DNA of 64,000 bases, taken from contig OV121091.1 of NCBI GenBank assembly GCA_921293015.1, forward strand, positions 33,216,839 through 33,280,838, read 5' to 3'. Positions 14,801 to 29,299 of the stretch are shown here, one piece after another. Within the stretch, counting starts at the first letter, position 1. Each line of letters opens with the position of its first letter. Position numbers and translations under genes: made by a program. This DNA is from Phorcus lineatus. Its lineage: Eukaryota > Mollusca > Gastropoda > Trochida > Trochidae. A model generated the notes under the pieces. That model made no database searches. It was not told the origin of the DNA and was given only the letters and a program-made list of their open reading frames with translations.

Positions 14801-16651
14801 CCATAATATTTTTTAGTAAAATAGATAAATCCCTCTGGAATATTAAGTGCATATAGTCACTCTTGTTTTCAGAAGGGTTATTTCAAGTTCAATATCAATT
14901 AATATGTTTACAGAACTTCTGCAAAAGAAGACTTCATTGGTAAAGAACATAAAACAATATCATAAATAAAAATTGATGATAGCACATAATCCTTATATGT
15001 TTGTGAAACATGCCAACTGCCAAGAGTTTAGAAATCAAAACTTATCACTTTTCTAGAAACTTTTTAACAAATACTTAGAGCCTTGTCAAAGACAAAATCA
15101 TCTTACCATTTTACTGTTGCTAATTTTTTCTTTGTGTACTTCTCTGAGGGTGTACTTTGTCACAAAATTTTGTACCTATTTAGATTTCTAACCTTGATCT
15201 TATATCACATTACATCTAAATTGCATTATGTTTTAAGGAAGACACCATTGCTGTTTTATAACCTCTTTCATAAATATTGATAAGAGTGATAAGGTTTGCA
15301 TTCACTTGTAGTCTATGCATCAGCCTACTCGTTACAGAATTTAAAACTAAGACAATTGCAAAGGAAAGAAAATATTTTGCTTATAAGGTCACTTTAGCAT
15401 TGTATCACAAATTTTTTATTCATTTATTTACTTACTTATCTACCTACCTGCCTACTACTTTTTTCCATTCTAATTATTTAGTTATTTAGTTATTTATTTA
15501 TGTGTTTATTCTATAAATTTATTCATATTCATTAAAAATATTCTTTATCTAATAATTTGAAATAAAAATAACTAATCTTTTTGCGCAATCCATTTCCTCA
15601 AATCTGTAGTATATACATAAGTCTAGTTATAAGATTCCAAAGTATCAGTCCTTAATTCTCAACGTTTTGGTTTGCCACTTTCCTTACTTGACCTTTATTC
15701 TACCTTCCTGAGTAACGAGAGTTGAGTCCAGGAGAGTCGTTATCTTCCTGTGTTCTCTCAGGCATAAAAATAATGACCACCACAGGTAAACCTAGACAGG
15801 GGTCTGATGATAATGTGATACCGTCAAAATCAGTGGCAAGAAACTTTTGCAAAATGTAATCAACATGACAATAATGAGATTTATATGACTCAAGGTTCTT
15901 TTTTAAAATGATTTTGGGTATTTCTTATGCAGATGAGTTAACTAAAAGAATGTTTGAAAGAAGGCAACAGATGATTATATCAGATCAAAGATAATGCTAT
16001 TGTTTTTTAAAAAATAATTTTTAATAAACCATGCAGTATGAATTCCAGAGGCATGAGTATAGCAGTTAACAAATATCAATTTAGTGAGAATTCTTTCCTT
16101 AAAAAATCAAATATTTCAGTGTATACTTCATCATGTGGTCTATACCCAAAGCATATCCTTCCACCATGTTCATACAATGTTTGTTTTATCAGATATATGA
16201 TTATGAACACTTGATGCTTGGTGAGTTTCAGAAAACAATATGGTTATCTTGGTTTAGCTTAATAATGAAAATATTCCTTGTGTTTTAAGTCATTTTAGTT
16301 TAAGCCCCTTTATTTTTAGAATGTACATCAGTGTATCTAAATACTCAAATATAGCACAGTGAATATTCATTATGAATATTTCACTTTAAGAGTAAATTCA
16401 CACTGTATATTCATTTTCTATATTTCAGTTTCAATTTGATTTGAAAGATTTGTGGATATCAACTTCTTCCTTGCAATATATATATATTTAAGACTATCTG
16501 CTTATATGGCCATGTAGACTGGTGACCCTATAATGAATGCAGACTATATTTCACTGTATATATTTCCGTGAATATTCATGCTCTATATTTCAGTGCATAC
16601 TCATCATAAATGCCTCAATTTATATTCATCATGTATATTTCAATTTACAAT

Positions 16652-16789
16652 AAATGTTTAAAAGCATATTATTCATATCTGTTCATCAGTCTTTTTTAAT
16701 GTTTTAAAGCATATTATTAATATCTATTCATCCTGTCATTTTCAATGTTTAAAAGCATATCATTAATATCTATTAATCATGTCATTTTC
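16652..16789. repeat. 46-bp tandem repeat, three units
   Basis: AATGTTTAAAAGCATATTAT begins units at 16652, 16698 and 16744, each followed by TATCTATTCATC-like sequence. It lies at the edge of a wider AT-rich zone (16340-16880) with repeated TATATTCATCATGTATATTTCA-like phrases. Confidence 0.8.
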
Positions 16790-19700
16790 TATATCTTTTC
16801 ACGTTCTCTATTCCATTTTTGTTTCACTTTAACCTAAATTCATCCTGCATGTTTCAATGTCAATTCATCATATAAATATATATCCCTCTGTGAGCTGCAT
16901 GTATCATCCAGTTTATGTAAGTGTACATTATCCCGGACCCTCACACATTACCTGACAATGGTATTGACTTGGCAACAGCTGTTCATATGCTACATTACAG
17001 GTATACCACAAGAACCATTTCCTGTTGCCGTATTTTCATATAAGTCACGATGTCAGAGTAACATTGAGTTTTCACATTTCTGAAGATTTCAGACTCATCT
17101 GAATTTATATTCTTATCATTCTAGTTCTAAATAAATGAAATCTTGAATACCTTTTAAACATCCAGTTAACGTCATGATTCAAATTTACATTTCACATTTA
17201 GATTTTCTATAAATTGTGGTAAAGATTAAAATTTTCTCTTAAGTCTATCATATAATTTTTTTTTTCGAGTTTGAACATAAAATAGCTACTATCTATATAA
17301 CATTTATGATTAATGGTTTGAATCAATAGTACAGCAATGTGCAATTAGCTTTCCTAGGTGACAAATGACTCATACAGTTAAATGACTAATATATGTCTTG
17401 TGACAACTAGAGCAATAACACATGACACAGATGTAGCATTTCAAACAGAAACCACCAAAACTTCTACCATTCTTTAGTCTTTAGTTATTGTAGAAAAACT
17501 TTACACCATACATGCCTGTCTTAGAAAATACTTTTTCAAATTCAACAACACGTTATCCAATTAATCTGTTAAATATCTTCCTTGTTTGTTTCATAGATAC
17601 AAAATAAATTTGCAGTAAATGCACAAAATGGACACATCAACTTACCAGACTTGAGGGAAACTGTTTGCACATGTAACAGATTTAGTTGAGTAGAACTTTC
17701 AAATCTAAAAGCCAAGAACTCCATGGTCAAATCTGTTCATTTAAGAACGTCTTATCTATCAATCAGCAAAAAATAAAGGCGAAAAAACCTTGATCTATGA
17801 GCTCTTGAACTGAATGCCAATAATGAGGCACTAAATGAACGCCCGTCATTAAAGAGATCCAAAATACATATTTATTGAGTTGATGTACGAAGATTGGCAC
17901 CTCAGAATTATTTGCTTCCAACTCCTGCCCTCAATGAACAGAGTAGCATATTGTTTTAAACCCACTGAAATACACACCACAGGACACCACAACTGACAGG
18001 CATTGTGACTGAACACAAATAACAGAAATTGTAATGTATGGGTCAACGTTTATCTTACGTGCTAATGAATAGGATCTTTTCAAAAGACAATAGTTTTGTC
18101 ACTTGGGGAGATTCTAAAGGTGCTCTGCATGTTCTTTGAACAACTCTCTTCACATACAGGGGAAATAGACAATGGTGGTTGTCATGAAGTTTCACAATTC
18201 TTTTCTAGGATTTTTTTTTTATCAAGTTCTTCATTTATTCTTTTAAACTCACATTAAATCATCTTACACCCTTCCTTTAAGGTAATCCAAATGCCCCCTA
18301 AAAACTTTTATAAATGTGTGTATTTTAAAGTTTTAAAGAAAAGAGCTATAATTTCTTTTGAAAATAGCAATAAATATCGAAGTGAAATTATTTGAATATT
18401 TTCAATATGGGGAAATGTAGACAACCAAATACTTAGAGATTTACATGGATGTAGAAAATCTGTTATCTATTTTGCCCAACCTAGTAAATCCACTGAGCTA
18501 ATCTCTCTTTAAACATACCCCTCTAATAAAATTAGGCATAGCTTACAACTTTGTGCTCCTGGATACAAAGTCATTTTGATTCTTTACTACGTGCAAGAAC
18601 GCAAAAACTAGTAATCAGACTTACATTTTGACTTTTATTTTAACAACAGATAGACTTACGCCATTTGTCAAATAAAAATAGTTGTCTTGACAGTTGACAT
18701 TCCATAATTCTGTTTTCAACAAGTTAGTGTCATGTCTTTCAGAAAATATTGCAAAATTATTCTTTCTGTACTTGCTCTGGCAACCATGACGTACATTAGT
18801 AACACCTATGAAATGCCTTAATAAAAATCTAAATGTGCTCTAATTAAATCAATATTTCTGAACAATATCTATACTTACTGTATTAAACACAATATGTGGC
18901 ACCCCAAAAAACATGTTTTTAGCAAGCAAAAAAGCATGATTAACCTAAGCACTTTCATTGAAAACACGAGTCTCGCTCTTTCTTCTATGCATCAGGTATA
19001 CCGCTTGCATATAACTCAAGATGGTGTAAAGGGGGAAAGTAAAATGACTGTTCAATTTTGAATACTTTAGAAAGCAGAACTTGATCTTCAGTTTTGGATC
19101 TATTGGATATTTAGACATTTTCTTGACTCCATTTTGTTTATCGTAACCCATTTTAATAAGCACCTCCTCTTTCAAATTTCTTAGCTCTTTTGGTGCTTGA
19201 TACGTCAAATAAGTTAATTTCTGTCTGAAGTTTAAAAGTCCTAGTGAGCAAGAGCAAACATTCCAATGCTGGTTACAGAAGATGCCATATGCTTAATACA
19301 CAGTATACAGCCTTACACCTTTCCATGTCATACATAATGTTACAATTACTTTATAACTCAATGACATATATATTACAGTAATACAAATTCTAAACGTAAA
19401 GTCTGCTGTCAAAATTATTTGGACTGTAGTGTTGAAATGCCTCTGTTCATATTAATAGCCTTAGGCCACCAACAAGGAAATATAGGAGATATTACCACAC
19501 CTGATTGTTAATTGCTCGTTAAAGGGTTTAATCACCTGTGCCACGGTCATTTTCTCAGTAGGAGGGTCAATATTGCAACTAGCCATTGACAAGTTATGTA
19601 AGTTTCACAACTGTAACAGATTACTGAAATATATTGTGGAACAATGCTGATGTAAGTAGGCTATGCCTAAGGTGAAGAAACACCTGTAAGATAGGTAAAC

Positions 19701-22700
19701 TTTATGTCAGGAAGTGGTTTAATGATGAACAATGAAGTGGTTTAATGATGGACAATCCAGTTATTGCCTATTCACAAATTGGAAACTTCTTTTGGGAGAT
19801 CAAAGATATTGCCATAATGAAATATCAAAATTTTCAGTTATTTTCATACTATATAAAATAAATTCATTTTTATTCCTAATAAAATAGAACATGATATTTT
19901 GCGGAAATTAATCTTTAATTTCAGAAAGAAGCATATAGTAAGATTTGAAAGATCTAGGAGACTGATTACATACAACAAGTCTTTATCTTTATCATACCTC
20001 ATATCTTAAAAACTATACTATTTTTAAGGTAAAACAAAAGTTAACAAAAATTATGAGTGAAAGTGATACCCATGAGAAAACACACATAGGGAAACAATCA
20101 TGTTTCCCCTTGATGTTTCCCTTGATTGATCTGAAGTGAATTCAGGATTGAACTTTTTCAAAGGGTTGAAGAACAGGGCTGGTATAATACTTGCATCACT
20201 GAACACTTTCTATCAAACAAATATTTCAACATATTTATGCAAATTGTGTTGTTAACCATATGAACAAAATATTTGATTGAATTTTTTTTAAGAAAAAAAA
20301 AAAGTTCATTCCTGGAAAAAGAAAAAGGGTTGATGTTTTAACAAAGAAATATTTAAACAAAACAATGCATCTTTCAGTGTTCACAAAATAGTCATATATA
20401 TTTCATCTTATTTCAATAATCAAATTCAATGGATAAATTTGCACAAATTTCTAAGAGGTCTTCCAATACAACTAAGGTAACTCTTTCTTCACATCATTTG
20501 CATACATACACAAGAAGTTGAAAATTTGAAAAGAATCACAATTTGGGGATGAAATTATGGTTTATGTCTGTATCAATGAGAATTTGTAGTGATATTGATC
20601 TTTCATACTAGAAAGACGTGCAGATTCATTTGTCCTTACATAGAATTTGCCCATCATGAATTTATTATTACAAGGAAGGTAATGAAATGAAACTTAAATG
20701 AATTTCATTTGAGAGTCTCTGGCAGTGTCTGCAAACCATCACAGCTGTGATGACCTTATGGTCCATTTCTTATCAAATGAATTTAGAATGATAGAAACAA
20801 AGGTACAATCTATCAGAGATACAAGAGGGTTGTGTTTACAGGTACAGCATGCCAAGGGCTGTGAACATGCAACAGGTAAGTGAAATTGACGAGAGGACAC
20901 AGGTGCAAAACATCAAAGACAGCTGGATCAAGAAGATGCTTGCATCTGTCAATCAAAGAGTCTTATGATGCAAGTCCACTCATTCATCGGCAGGTTAATT
21001 AAAGGAAAGGAAAACCTGTTATCACAATAGTTTGATCATAATTGACACAGAATGTGTTTACAACTTGAAAATTTGCTTTTTGAAACATAACTTCAGAGAG
21101 CAGTTTGGACATGAAATTTTTGAATGAATATCAGCATTATATATCATCGTTAACAACGAGACAGACAACTCTCATACAAATAAGAGAAAATTTTCATAAA
21201 CCAAATTAACCAATAATCTTTTGACCATTTAAAATCCATGAATAAAACTGTCAACCATTCTTAAAGATTATCAACTTAATCCAAACTTAGTGCTTGAATC
21301 TTAACCTCAAAAGACGCATTCAAGTTTCATTACAAAAGTCGCTGAACTCTGAAAGACATAGGAGCAAGTTTGTTCATGTTTATTTGGAAATTTCCTCTTT
21401 TATTCAGGTGTTTCTGAATTTTCATCAGATCATTAACTCAATTCAAAAGAAAAATTCCAACAAAGGTGACAACAAGGGCCTCATTGTATTAAGGGTCTTT
21501 GAATCGGGGTCAGAGGGACATTCTTCAAATTCTCTTTAGAAATTCTTACTGATAAGAAAAACCTTACAGAGACCATTCTGACTGGGTTACAATGACATCT
21601 AATCCCCATTTGAGATAAAGCGCTGAAGTGCAATATTCGTAAAGCAGTTGTTGACAATTCCCAGCTGATTTTAAATGTATCACAGTCTATGAAATCAATC
21701 AGGAAGCGGATTATTCGTCTATGACCTGATGGGAATTTAACGACTCGGAGATCCTGAAAAAGTCTGAGGAATTCCCCAGAGGCACTGTTTACCTTTGTTG
21801 TAACATACATCATCGACATGTGACTGACAGGTGAACATACACAATCAAAACACAGGTGCACATTCTATGGTAAAAAGACAAGAACAATGATTTCAGATAT
21901 TTGATTGTGTAGACATTTGGAGGTTAGGTTTTCACTTCAGTGATCAAGTGTCATACATGAATGATAAAGCTTAGCGTGAACATTTCCCATATTCATAATT
22001 AACATATTGAACACAAGGGACTAGCAATGTAAGATATTTTAGTTAAGATTGAAATAAAGAATTTATTATCTTTGGCAAAGTTGTCTTGTTTTTATTTAAG
22101 AAGTATCATAATCTAACCTATTAAAAGTTTTTATTCAAAGTTTTTAAGGAAAGACTAAAGAAACAACAAAGTGACTCAATGTTTCTCATACTTCTCAGAC
22201 AAAGGAGCAATTTTACGTCTTATATAAAAATGTCAGACCTAATTATTCTAACAATTTAGTCACCTAACTTACATCTACCAGGACAAATATCAATCCTTTG
22301 TTGACTTATTTCGCAATATTCAAAAAGGAAGGTCAACTCGCGCTCATATGTTCACATATTTCAGACATGCCAGAATCTCAAGGAGTATACATATGATATA
22401 AAGAAATAATCTTTATCAAAATAAATATGTTGGATCTAGGCAATAAACTTTTGAACCTAGACAAGATCATTAAGAGAGTGTTTTGCACTTGCTATCCCAT
22501 CAGTCCTGAAGCTTTATGCCTGGGCAAATATGCTGATCATAAATTGATGTTTACAAGAAGAGACCTAAGCTTCCTGAGGTAAACAAACATGAAATTAACG
22601 TGGCATGAAAGACGACGAACCTCAATCACTAATGTAGATCAGTGAACAAAGCTCATAGACTCACATATATAAGAAGATGTACAAATATTCATATACACCC

Positions 22701-25417
22701 ATATAAAACAGGTAGTATGTGTACCATCCTATTTTGACTCGCATTTACATGGCAAGTCATATACAGGCACATTAAGTGTACATTGTTGACAATAGATTTG
22801 ATGTCCATAGCGATATCAGATATCACTGACATCCTGTGCCGCATGTACATGACAGTACTTGACCAACTATTAACATGACCAGAATATGTTATACACATGC
22901 CTGATTTCTGTTGTCTATTTTAATAGTGATTTGAATGACTTGCAGAACCTTTTATCTAGATATATGATTAATATTTTTCGGACTGAATTGAAAGTTATTC
23001 ACTTTAAATGATAATGAATGAGTGAATTAACAAGCAAATAAAGAACAATACATTTGTAAAACAAGTTTTAAAATTTTATGAACTCATGTCATAATCTCTT
23101 TGCCAAAGTTTATCAGTGTTTTGGATCCCTATGAAGATCTTTTTCTCAAAACAATTCTCTCTATTGTCTGAATCTAATGCACTTGCTGGTGACACATTTC
23201 TATTTCTGTTTAATGACTACCATGTCTGACGGTGTATGTACATTGCATGTCATGTACAACAGCAGCTATCAATCAATTGTCATTGTTTCGACAGCTGATG
23301 ATTTTCCTCTTTGGTTTCTCTATTTGAGTAATGGTTTATACAGACTTGTAATGCAACATATGAACACCGAGACGTAACAGAAGCATGTCCAGTTGTATCA
23401 GATTCATTTCAGATGTTAAGACAGTTACCAACTTCCTTAATTCTATATTTGTTTTATGTTTTTAAAGCAAATTTACCAAAAAAGATATAAAGATTGAGCA
23501 CTGGAGGAATAACACCAACATATCAGTGTAAACATAAAAAGTTGTACATTTACATCACTAAGCAGTTACCACTTTTCATCATATTGTGTTTGTTTCTTTG
23601 CAAAGTCAATTTTTCAAAAGATGTTTATCTATATCAAGGGATATTGAATATTTCAACCACAAGCACACTATATTATGTAGGATGTAAATTTGATGAATCT
23701 TAACATCACAATTTCCTAAAATCCCTTGTAACCGTTGGAATTCATCTCGACCAAAAACAACCCCCCTACTTCTGGCCCTTTAAATGAAGTCTTTACAACT
23801 TCAGGAAACACCAGCTCATCAGAATGTGCTTTGCTCGGCATGTAAGTTCATGTGACCTCTGTATATAATACCAGATTATTCTGTAGCTGGGCTTCTCTAC
23901 CTACATCTTTACAATAGAGTATCTGTGTGATTTTGCACTGTCATTGATTACACTGCCAATTGACGGGTGTCAATTACAAGCTTATGACACACATGACATT
24001 CCTTGTTGCCAGCCGGCTGGAATAAGAGCCTATCTTATGTCTTATCATCACATGGCTTTCATGACCTGATCGTCACATTGTCGTCAGTATCATGTTTCTT
24101 TCAATGTTTTGTGGAAACACCATTGATAAGATCTTATGACTTAATACACTGTCTTTAAGAATGTAGACTTGATTATTTTCATAAGAAAGTTTGCCTTTAC
24201 ATATTGATTTGATTTTCATAAGTGATGTGAACTGCAAGAGATGTTTTATTCAAAGCAGTTGATCATTTTCATAAAAGGTTTGAATCAACTGTTTATAAAC
24301 TATGACTATGCCTGGAGAATAAGACGTCATAATTGTTTGTAAAATTCTAAAGAAAATTGAATGTTATAATTCATATATTCAAATAATCCAATTGAACGTG
24401 GAGAAAATACACTTGTTCATGGCTTGTCATAAGTATTCATGACATATGTAAAGTAAACGATACATGCAATGAACTCCCCACAATAAACCACCTGAACTTA
24501 ATGCCTTAAGCACAAAGAAATTTCCTACAGATACTTTCATTCCGTCTCAGAAAAAAAACCCTGATTATCTGAGTAACACAAAAATGAACAAAGCATTTTC
24601 AAAAGAAAATGCCCCCTTTACAGAATGAACGTATGACATTCTCTATGCATGAAGTACATGTTCTCTCTTGTAAAATTTCATTCAATACTTGTACAATAAA
24701 TTCTAGTTATTATGCAGTGTGTTCTATATGCCTTGCTACACAGGTATGTACATTACTCTGACAAGCTTTACAAGCCTGGTATTATACTGACACTCCTGTA
24801 TATTCCACGATGACCTTGCTAACTCAATTCCACCTTTTGTCCACCTGATGCTCCTGTAGACAAATAATTGACATATAAAGGTACAGTGTTGATTCAGTGC
24901 ATAAAGCTTGCACTGCCTCCGTCATCCTGTAAGCCAGGGACTGAGAACAGCATATACCTTCATAATACCTGCCCCTCAGAACTCTATTGACAATGGCTGC
25001 AACAAATAAATACACCTGGCAGGTGTGGTATCGATGACTTTGTTGTTACAAAAACTCATCAAAACAAAGAAGAATGGTCACTCACCATGGTCAAATCCTA
25101 TAAACCACGTTGCAAAGTTTTTGCCGTCCCTCTGACCACGAATCATATTGTATTGATTTAACTTTGTTTCCCTCACATGTCGTATTAGCCCGCGATCTTA
25201 TTCAGGTACTCCACATGGACAACCACAACATCAGGCAAAGGTCCCATGATGAATAATCCAGGTAAAATACAGGTATTCCCACTAATGATGTACACCTGAA
25301 CGAATGGACCTGAGGACAGTGAGTGTAGGTAATAACATATGTGGTATATCCTCTGCTACACCTGAGGCCTGCCTTCAAAACATTCACTGCTTGCTGAGTC
25401 GTGCGATGACATCACAA

Positions 25418-25430
25418 AGGTCAAAGGTCA
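25418..25430 (+). promoter_or_regulatory. Perfect DR1 nuclear-receptor half-site pair
   Basis: AGGTCA-A-AGGTCA is the ideal DR1 site used by HNF4, RXR and PPAR-type receptors. It sits in a locally GC-richer block (24700-25700). Function is inferred from sequence only, and a chance match in 64 kb is possible though not likely. Confidence 0.4.
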
Positions 25431-27362
25431 CTACATCTCATGGGTCTGAGTAAAGTTGGGGGACTTGTGAGGACAAGCGCCTGTGAAATGAAATCTGGAC
25501 GTTTGGCCAAAAGGAAAGGTTAATTACTTCTTCTTCGTTATATGTGTGGTCAGGACTTACAGGACGGCTCTGACCTCATTATAAGATTTGAGTGGGAGAT
25601 CTGCAACCTGGCTCTGCCTCACTGTAACAACATGTGTGGGTGATATGGGATTGCACTCAAAAGGATTGCCCTCATTATAAAGACGAAAGGTGGAGACATA
25701 GTTTGGTTATCTTCACCTGAGTTTACAAACTATTGATTCACCTCATTATAAGCCCCTGGGATGGGAAACATTTGATTACTTAGCTATTTCTACTGCTTAC
25801 TAACAGCTAAGCGTGTGAGGATGTGCTGTTTGTAAATAATTATCATTCATATTTCATATTTAATCATGACAGACTGATAGTTAATGTGCATTTGGTAAAA
25901 ATATGCCCAGAAAAAATATTATTTTTGTTAATGGTTTACCTTTCACACAGTTCTCATCATCACTGAATAAAATTTTCAGTGCTAAAAAAAGAGTAAAAGA
26001 CTTGATTTTAAAACTGCAACTAATATATACAAAACTAATATTCAGATATTCAAATTCTTACAATTCAAATGAACCTAAACATTATCTACACTAAGACCAA
26101 AAAATTATTCTCTCTTTTGAAATTAATTTATAATATTTCAGTAATATTTCTTTTTTGAAAAATATATTTTTTTATAACTTTCAGTATTATTCCAACGTAG
26201 TATAAAACTGTCATCTTTAACATCACCTCAAATGCATGTGTTGTTGAGACACTAAGCCCTTGTTCAGAAAATAGCTTTTATTACATTTATTAATGAATTT
26301 ATTTTTATTTTCTAAAATTATCTATTTCATTCATCTGTTTGTCACTCATACAGACAGTTTCCTTGTTTCTACCATGACATCACTAGGGTTTGGATAGAAC
26401 TTGTCTCAAGTATTTTCCTGACAGTGAAATATCCTTGCATATTATGTGTATCATGATGATTATCAAATGTTATTATTGTATCCTTGTGTTTGTATCAACA
26501 ATCTTACTTTCACAACAATCTTTTCATTGTAATCTATTAATCTAAACTAACCTCCTTTCATATTATGATGATCGATGACCAGAATGTCAAATTTATAATA
26601 GATTCTTCTAAACAGTATCTTAAAATACTTGAATGATCTAAAACCTCAAAAAAGATTCAGATTACTATGAAAAACTAGAACTTTTCATTGTGTAATACCT
26701 AAACCTTTAAAAAAATTATTTCTCTATATTGATACCTCATCCTTAATAAAACCTCTGTGCCTAATTCATGTGTAGAAAGAAGCGTCACTCCTGGTGGCAG
26801 GTTTAGTGTGTCTATAAAGATATCACTGGGTCTTCTGACACCAACTTCCCGGCTTTATTTCCCGTCTTACAACATTGAAGGGGTCCTCTTACGGCACCGG
26901 ACTACTTTATTACATGATTAAAGCTTTACTTATCTTGTTTCCTTGTAAGAATGCCACCAAACTACCTAATTAAAGAGGAATTTCTCTTTGGGAACAAACT
27001 GTGTCCCATAATTTGTTTTTTGTAGTTCTTGCATTCAGAATGAAGCAATTATAGTTAGTATAGAAATGAAAAATATTTCTTCTGTATGTTACTATAACAT
27101 ATTTTATTAATTTTTTGGACAATAGAAACTGTCACATGGAAGAAATTTTATAACATTTGAAAGGAGAATGTTAAATGTTCAGAATGTAGGTTAATGAAAA
27201 AAGCTTATATCTTAATGATAAACAAAATAGTTAATATTGACATGAAGTTTTTCAAATCAAATAATAAAAATTAAAACAGTTTAATTTTTTTATGTTCTAA
27301 AGTTAACACTTGAATAAAATTAATCCCAAATACTGCTTTTATATTTAAATTTATATTCAGAA

Positions 27363-27732
27363 TACCGTATTCGACTTAATAACCGCCCACTCCCCTATAA
27401 GCGCCCATCCACCACATTTTTGACTGAAAAATATACGTCCTGTTTAGCGCCCACCTCTCAACATTGCTTACCTTGCATGCTGATTCATTGAAGAAGGTTT
27501 TTCAGTCTTGCAATAAGTCTTTTACTTCCACTAAAGTGAAGAATACAGGGGATTTTTAGACCCCCAGCCACAATCAAAATGATACAAGTTACAAATCCAT
27601 ATTTCAAAGACATGTGTATCGTAAGAAAACACTTTCAAGACTAAACTTGAGGACAATTTTTATCGTTTTAATTAGCGCCCTCTTTTACCAATTTTTTAAG
27701 CGCCCCAGGCGCTTATCACGTCGAATACGGTA
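27363..27732. mobile_element. 370-bp MITE with ~25-bp terminal inverted repeats and TA ends
   Basis: The left end TACCGTATTCGACTTAATAA and the reverse complement of the right end, TACCGTATTCGACGTGATAA, match with two differences over 20 bases. The match continues to about 25 bases. Both ends are TA, consistent with a TA target duplication (Tc1/mariner-like). The interior repeats the motif AGCGCCC at least four times and has no coding frame. Confidence 0.85.
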
Positions 27733-27887
27733 ACCTTTTAACCACAATCACGATTGTTGACAATAAGAGTAATCCTGGGTTAAACTATTCTTAAAATTTT
27801 ATCTCAGTAATATCTACTATCCATATTTCCAATATTATCTCACTGTTACATTGAACTCTATCAAGCTAAAATACAGCTTTAAAGAAA

Positions 27888-29290
27888 AATGCTTTATATA
27901 CCAGTCCCCCCTGGATTCTACAATTCTATGGTTGCAGAAAAAAATTGTTGAAATATGCTTCTGATGCAGAAAATGGTATGGTCCGGGGAAAAGGTATTCT
28001 AATACACCATTCCTGCAGAATTCACCATTTTTCTGCCGCAAGATTTACTCATTTTGAAAAATGAAAAAAAAAAAGAAGAAAAAAACAGAGAAAATATTTG
28101 CTCAAGGACAATATTATGTGTGGCTACACAAGAACAAATTGAGATATTGATTACAAAGTATATTTTTCACAAATCAAGATGTTACATTCAGAAGTTTATT
28201 CTTTGAAATAGCATTCAGCCTTTAAAATAAGTGCAAGTCATGTTTATGAAATTAGATATTTTACCAATTTTGGATACTTTTTCATTGATTTAAGTTGAAG
28301 AATCTTATGCAGAATTTGGTAAAATGAGATGCAGAATTGACTTAAAGGGCCATTGAGTATATTAGTGTTTCTAATACAACATTTTTTCAAAAACGCCTAA
28401 AAATTATATCAATTGGTAGATAATTGTTTCAGCTACAACATGATATGTGAGAAATAGTATATATACCAAGACAAGTCAATGTAATTATATTTCACCCGTA
28501 CGAGGAGCGCGCGCTACTGAATTATGATGTCATTACGCAGATTTTCTTTTCCTGTGTACTACGTAGCTCGGGTTTTAGTGATAACAAATAAACAAATACA
28601 ATTTCTTTTCTTAAAATATTATTAACACTTGAAATTTGTGAAAAGAAATAACCATAATTTTTTTTACCCAAAAAAGTGACAAAAACTTGCAAAACAAAAA
28701 AGGATGTTGTTGTTGTTGTTAATTTAATATTAAACATATTCACAGTACATATGCAAATTAAAAAGATCCTTGTTCCGTCGAAGGCTGAGAAATTATAATA
28801 GATTCAGTTGTCATAAGGTGGGTATATGCTAATTACCTCACCCTGCTCTATGGAAGTCAAAAAGTTTTTAAGAGTTTCTTTGCCATCATCTTGATCATGA
28901 TGTATTTAAATGAAAACAACGTACAATGGGCGCGCTCAATATGAATAGTCAAGTAACCTGCCCATATTGAAACGAATCAAACTCAAAGTAAAGCGAGTTT
29001 TTACTTTGTTTAAAGGATGAGAGCCAACTACGACCACAATGCTTTGCACAATAAAATAATAAAGTCGATCTATTTATAGACACGGGAAACACCATTACTA
29101 GTTAATTAGATTTCTCGGCTTATTTGGGGTCGAAACAATTGGCGAAAAATTATGTAAAGATCCTTCAATGAGATGGATTTTTGGCACTATTTTCTAATTT
29201 GTATCAACATACTCTGTGGCCCTTTAAATCTGCCGATGAATTCTGAAAAATTCCTCCACGGAATCCAGGAGGAAGTGATATAAGTATAAA
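27888..29290. mobile_element. Possible older inverted-repeat element interrupted by the 28342-29227 insertion
   Basis: CTTTATATACCAGTCCCCCC followed by TGGATTC near 27890 resembles the reverse complement of the segment ending near 29287 (CTTATATCACTTCCTCCTGG followed by ATTC). The match is imperfect, about 22 of 26. The TTAA element would then lie close to its right end. Low confidence. Confidence 0.3.
28342..29227. mobile_element. 886-bp TTAA-flanked inverted-repeat element
   Basis: The left end is TTAAAGGGCCATTGAGTAT and the right end, reverse-complemented, is TTAAAGGGCCACAGAGTAT (two mismatches). TTAA bounds both ends, as in piggyBac-type insertions. The interior has a CpG-rich patch near 28498-28515 and no recognisable protein. 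It may sit nested in an older element (27888-29290). Confidence 0.75.
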
Positions 29291-29299
29291 CTGTTTCAA

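Larger units (their letters stand above)
11852..27362. other. AT-rich DNA, no supported gene
   Basis: Contains small tandem repeats (22-bp duplications near 14521 and 19720, the 46-bp repeat at 16652) and the DR1 motif at 25418. The longest open frame (126 codons, minus, 21481-21861) has no recognisable domain and is within chance expectation for this much sequence. GC-richer blocks at 24700-25700 and 26790-26920 show no convincing exons. Confidence 0.5.

Noticed and set aside
15707..15765. Minus-strand short exon (GLNSRYSG-type peptide) before AAG|GTAGAA
   Set aside because: Coding-like residue mix, but the phases do not fit exon 4 and the acceptor is weak; kept only as a note.
18945..19208. 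Minus-strand 87-codon frame (APKELRNLKEEVL...)
   Set aside because: Lysine-rich and protein-like at the start, but it degrades into hydrophobic noise, lacks clear splice sites and is not recognised.
21481..21861. 126-codon minus-strand open frame as a gene
   Set aside because: No recognisable domain, no splice context that connects it, and a frame of this length is expected by chance in 64 kb at this base composition.
24824..25015. Minus-strand exon after ATTTGTTGCAG
   Set aside because: The acceptor is good and one phase fits exon 4, but the peptide has no family likeness and competing splice choices are many.
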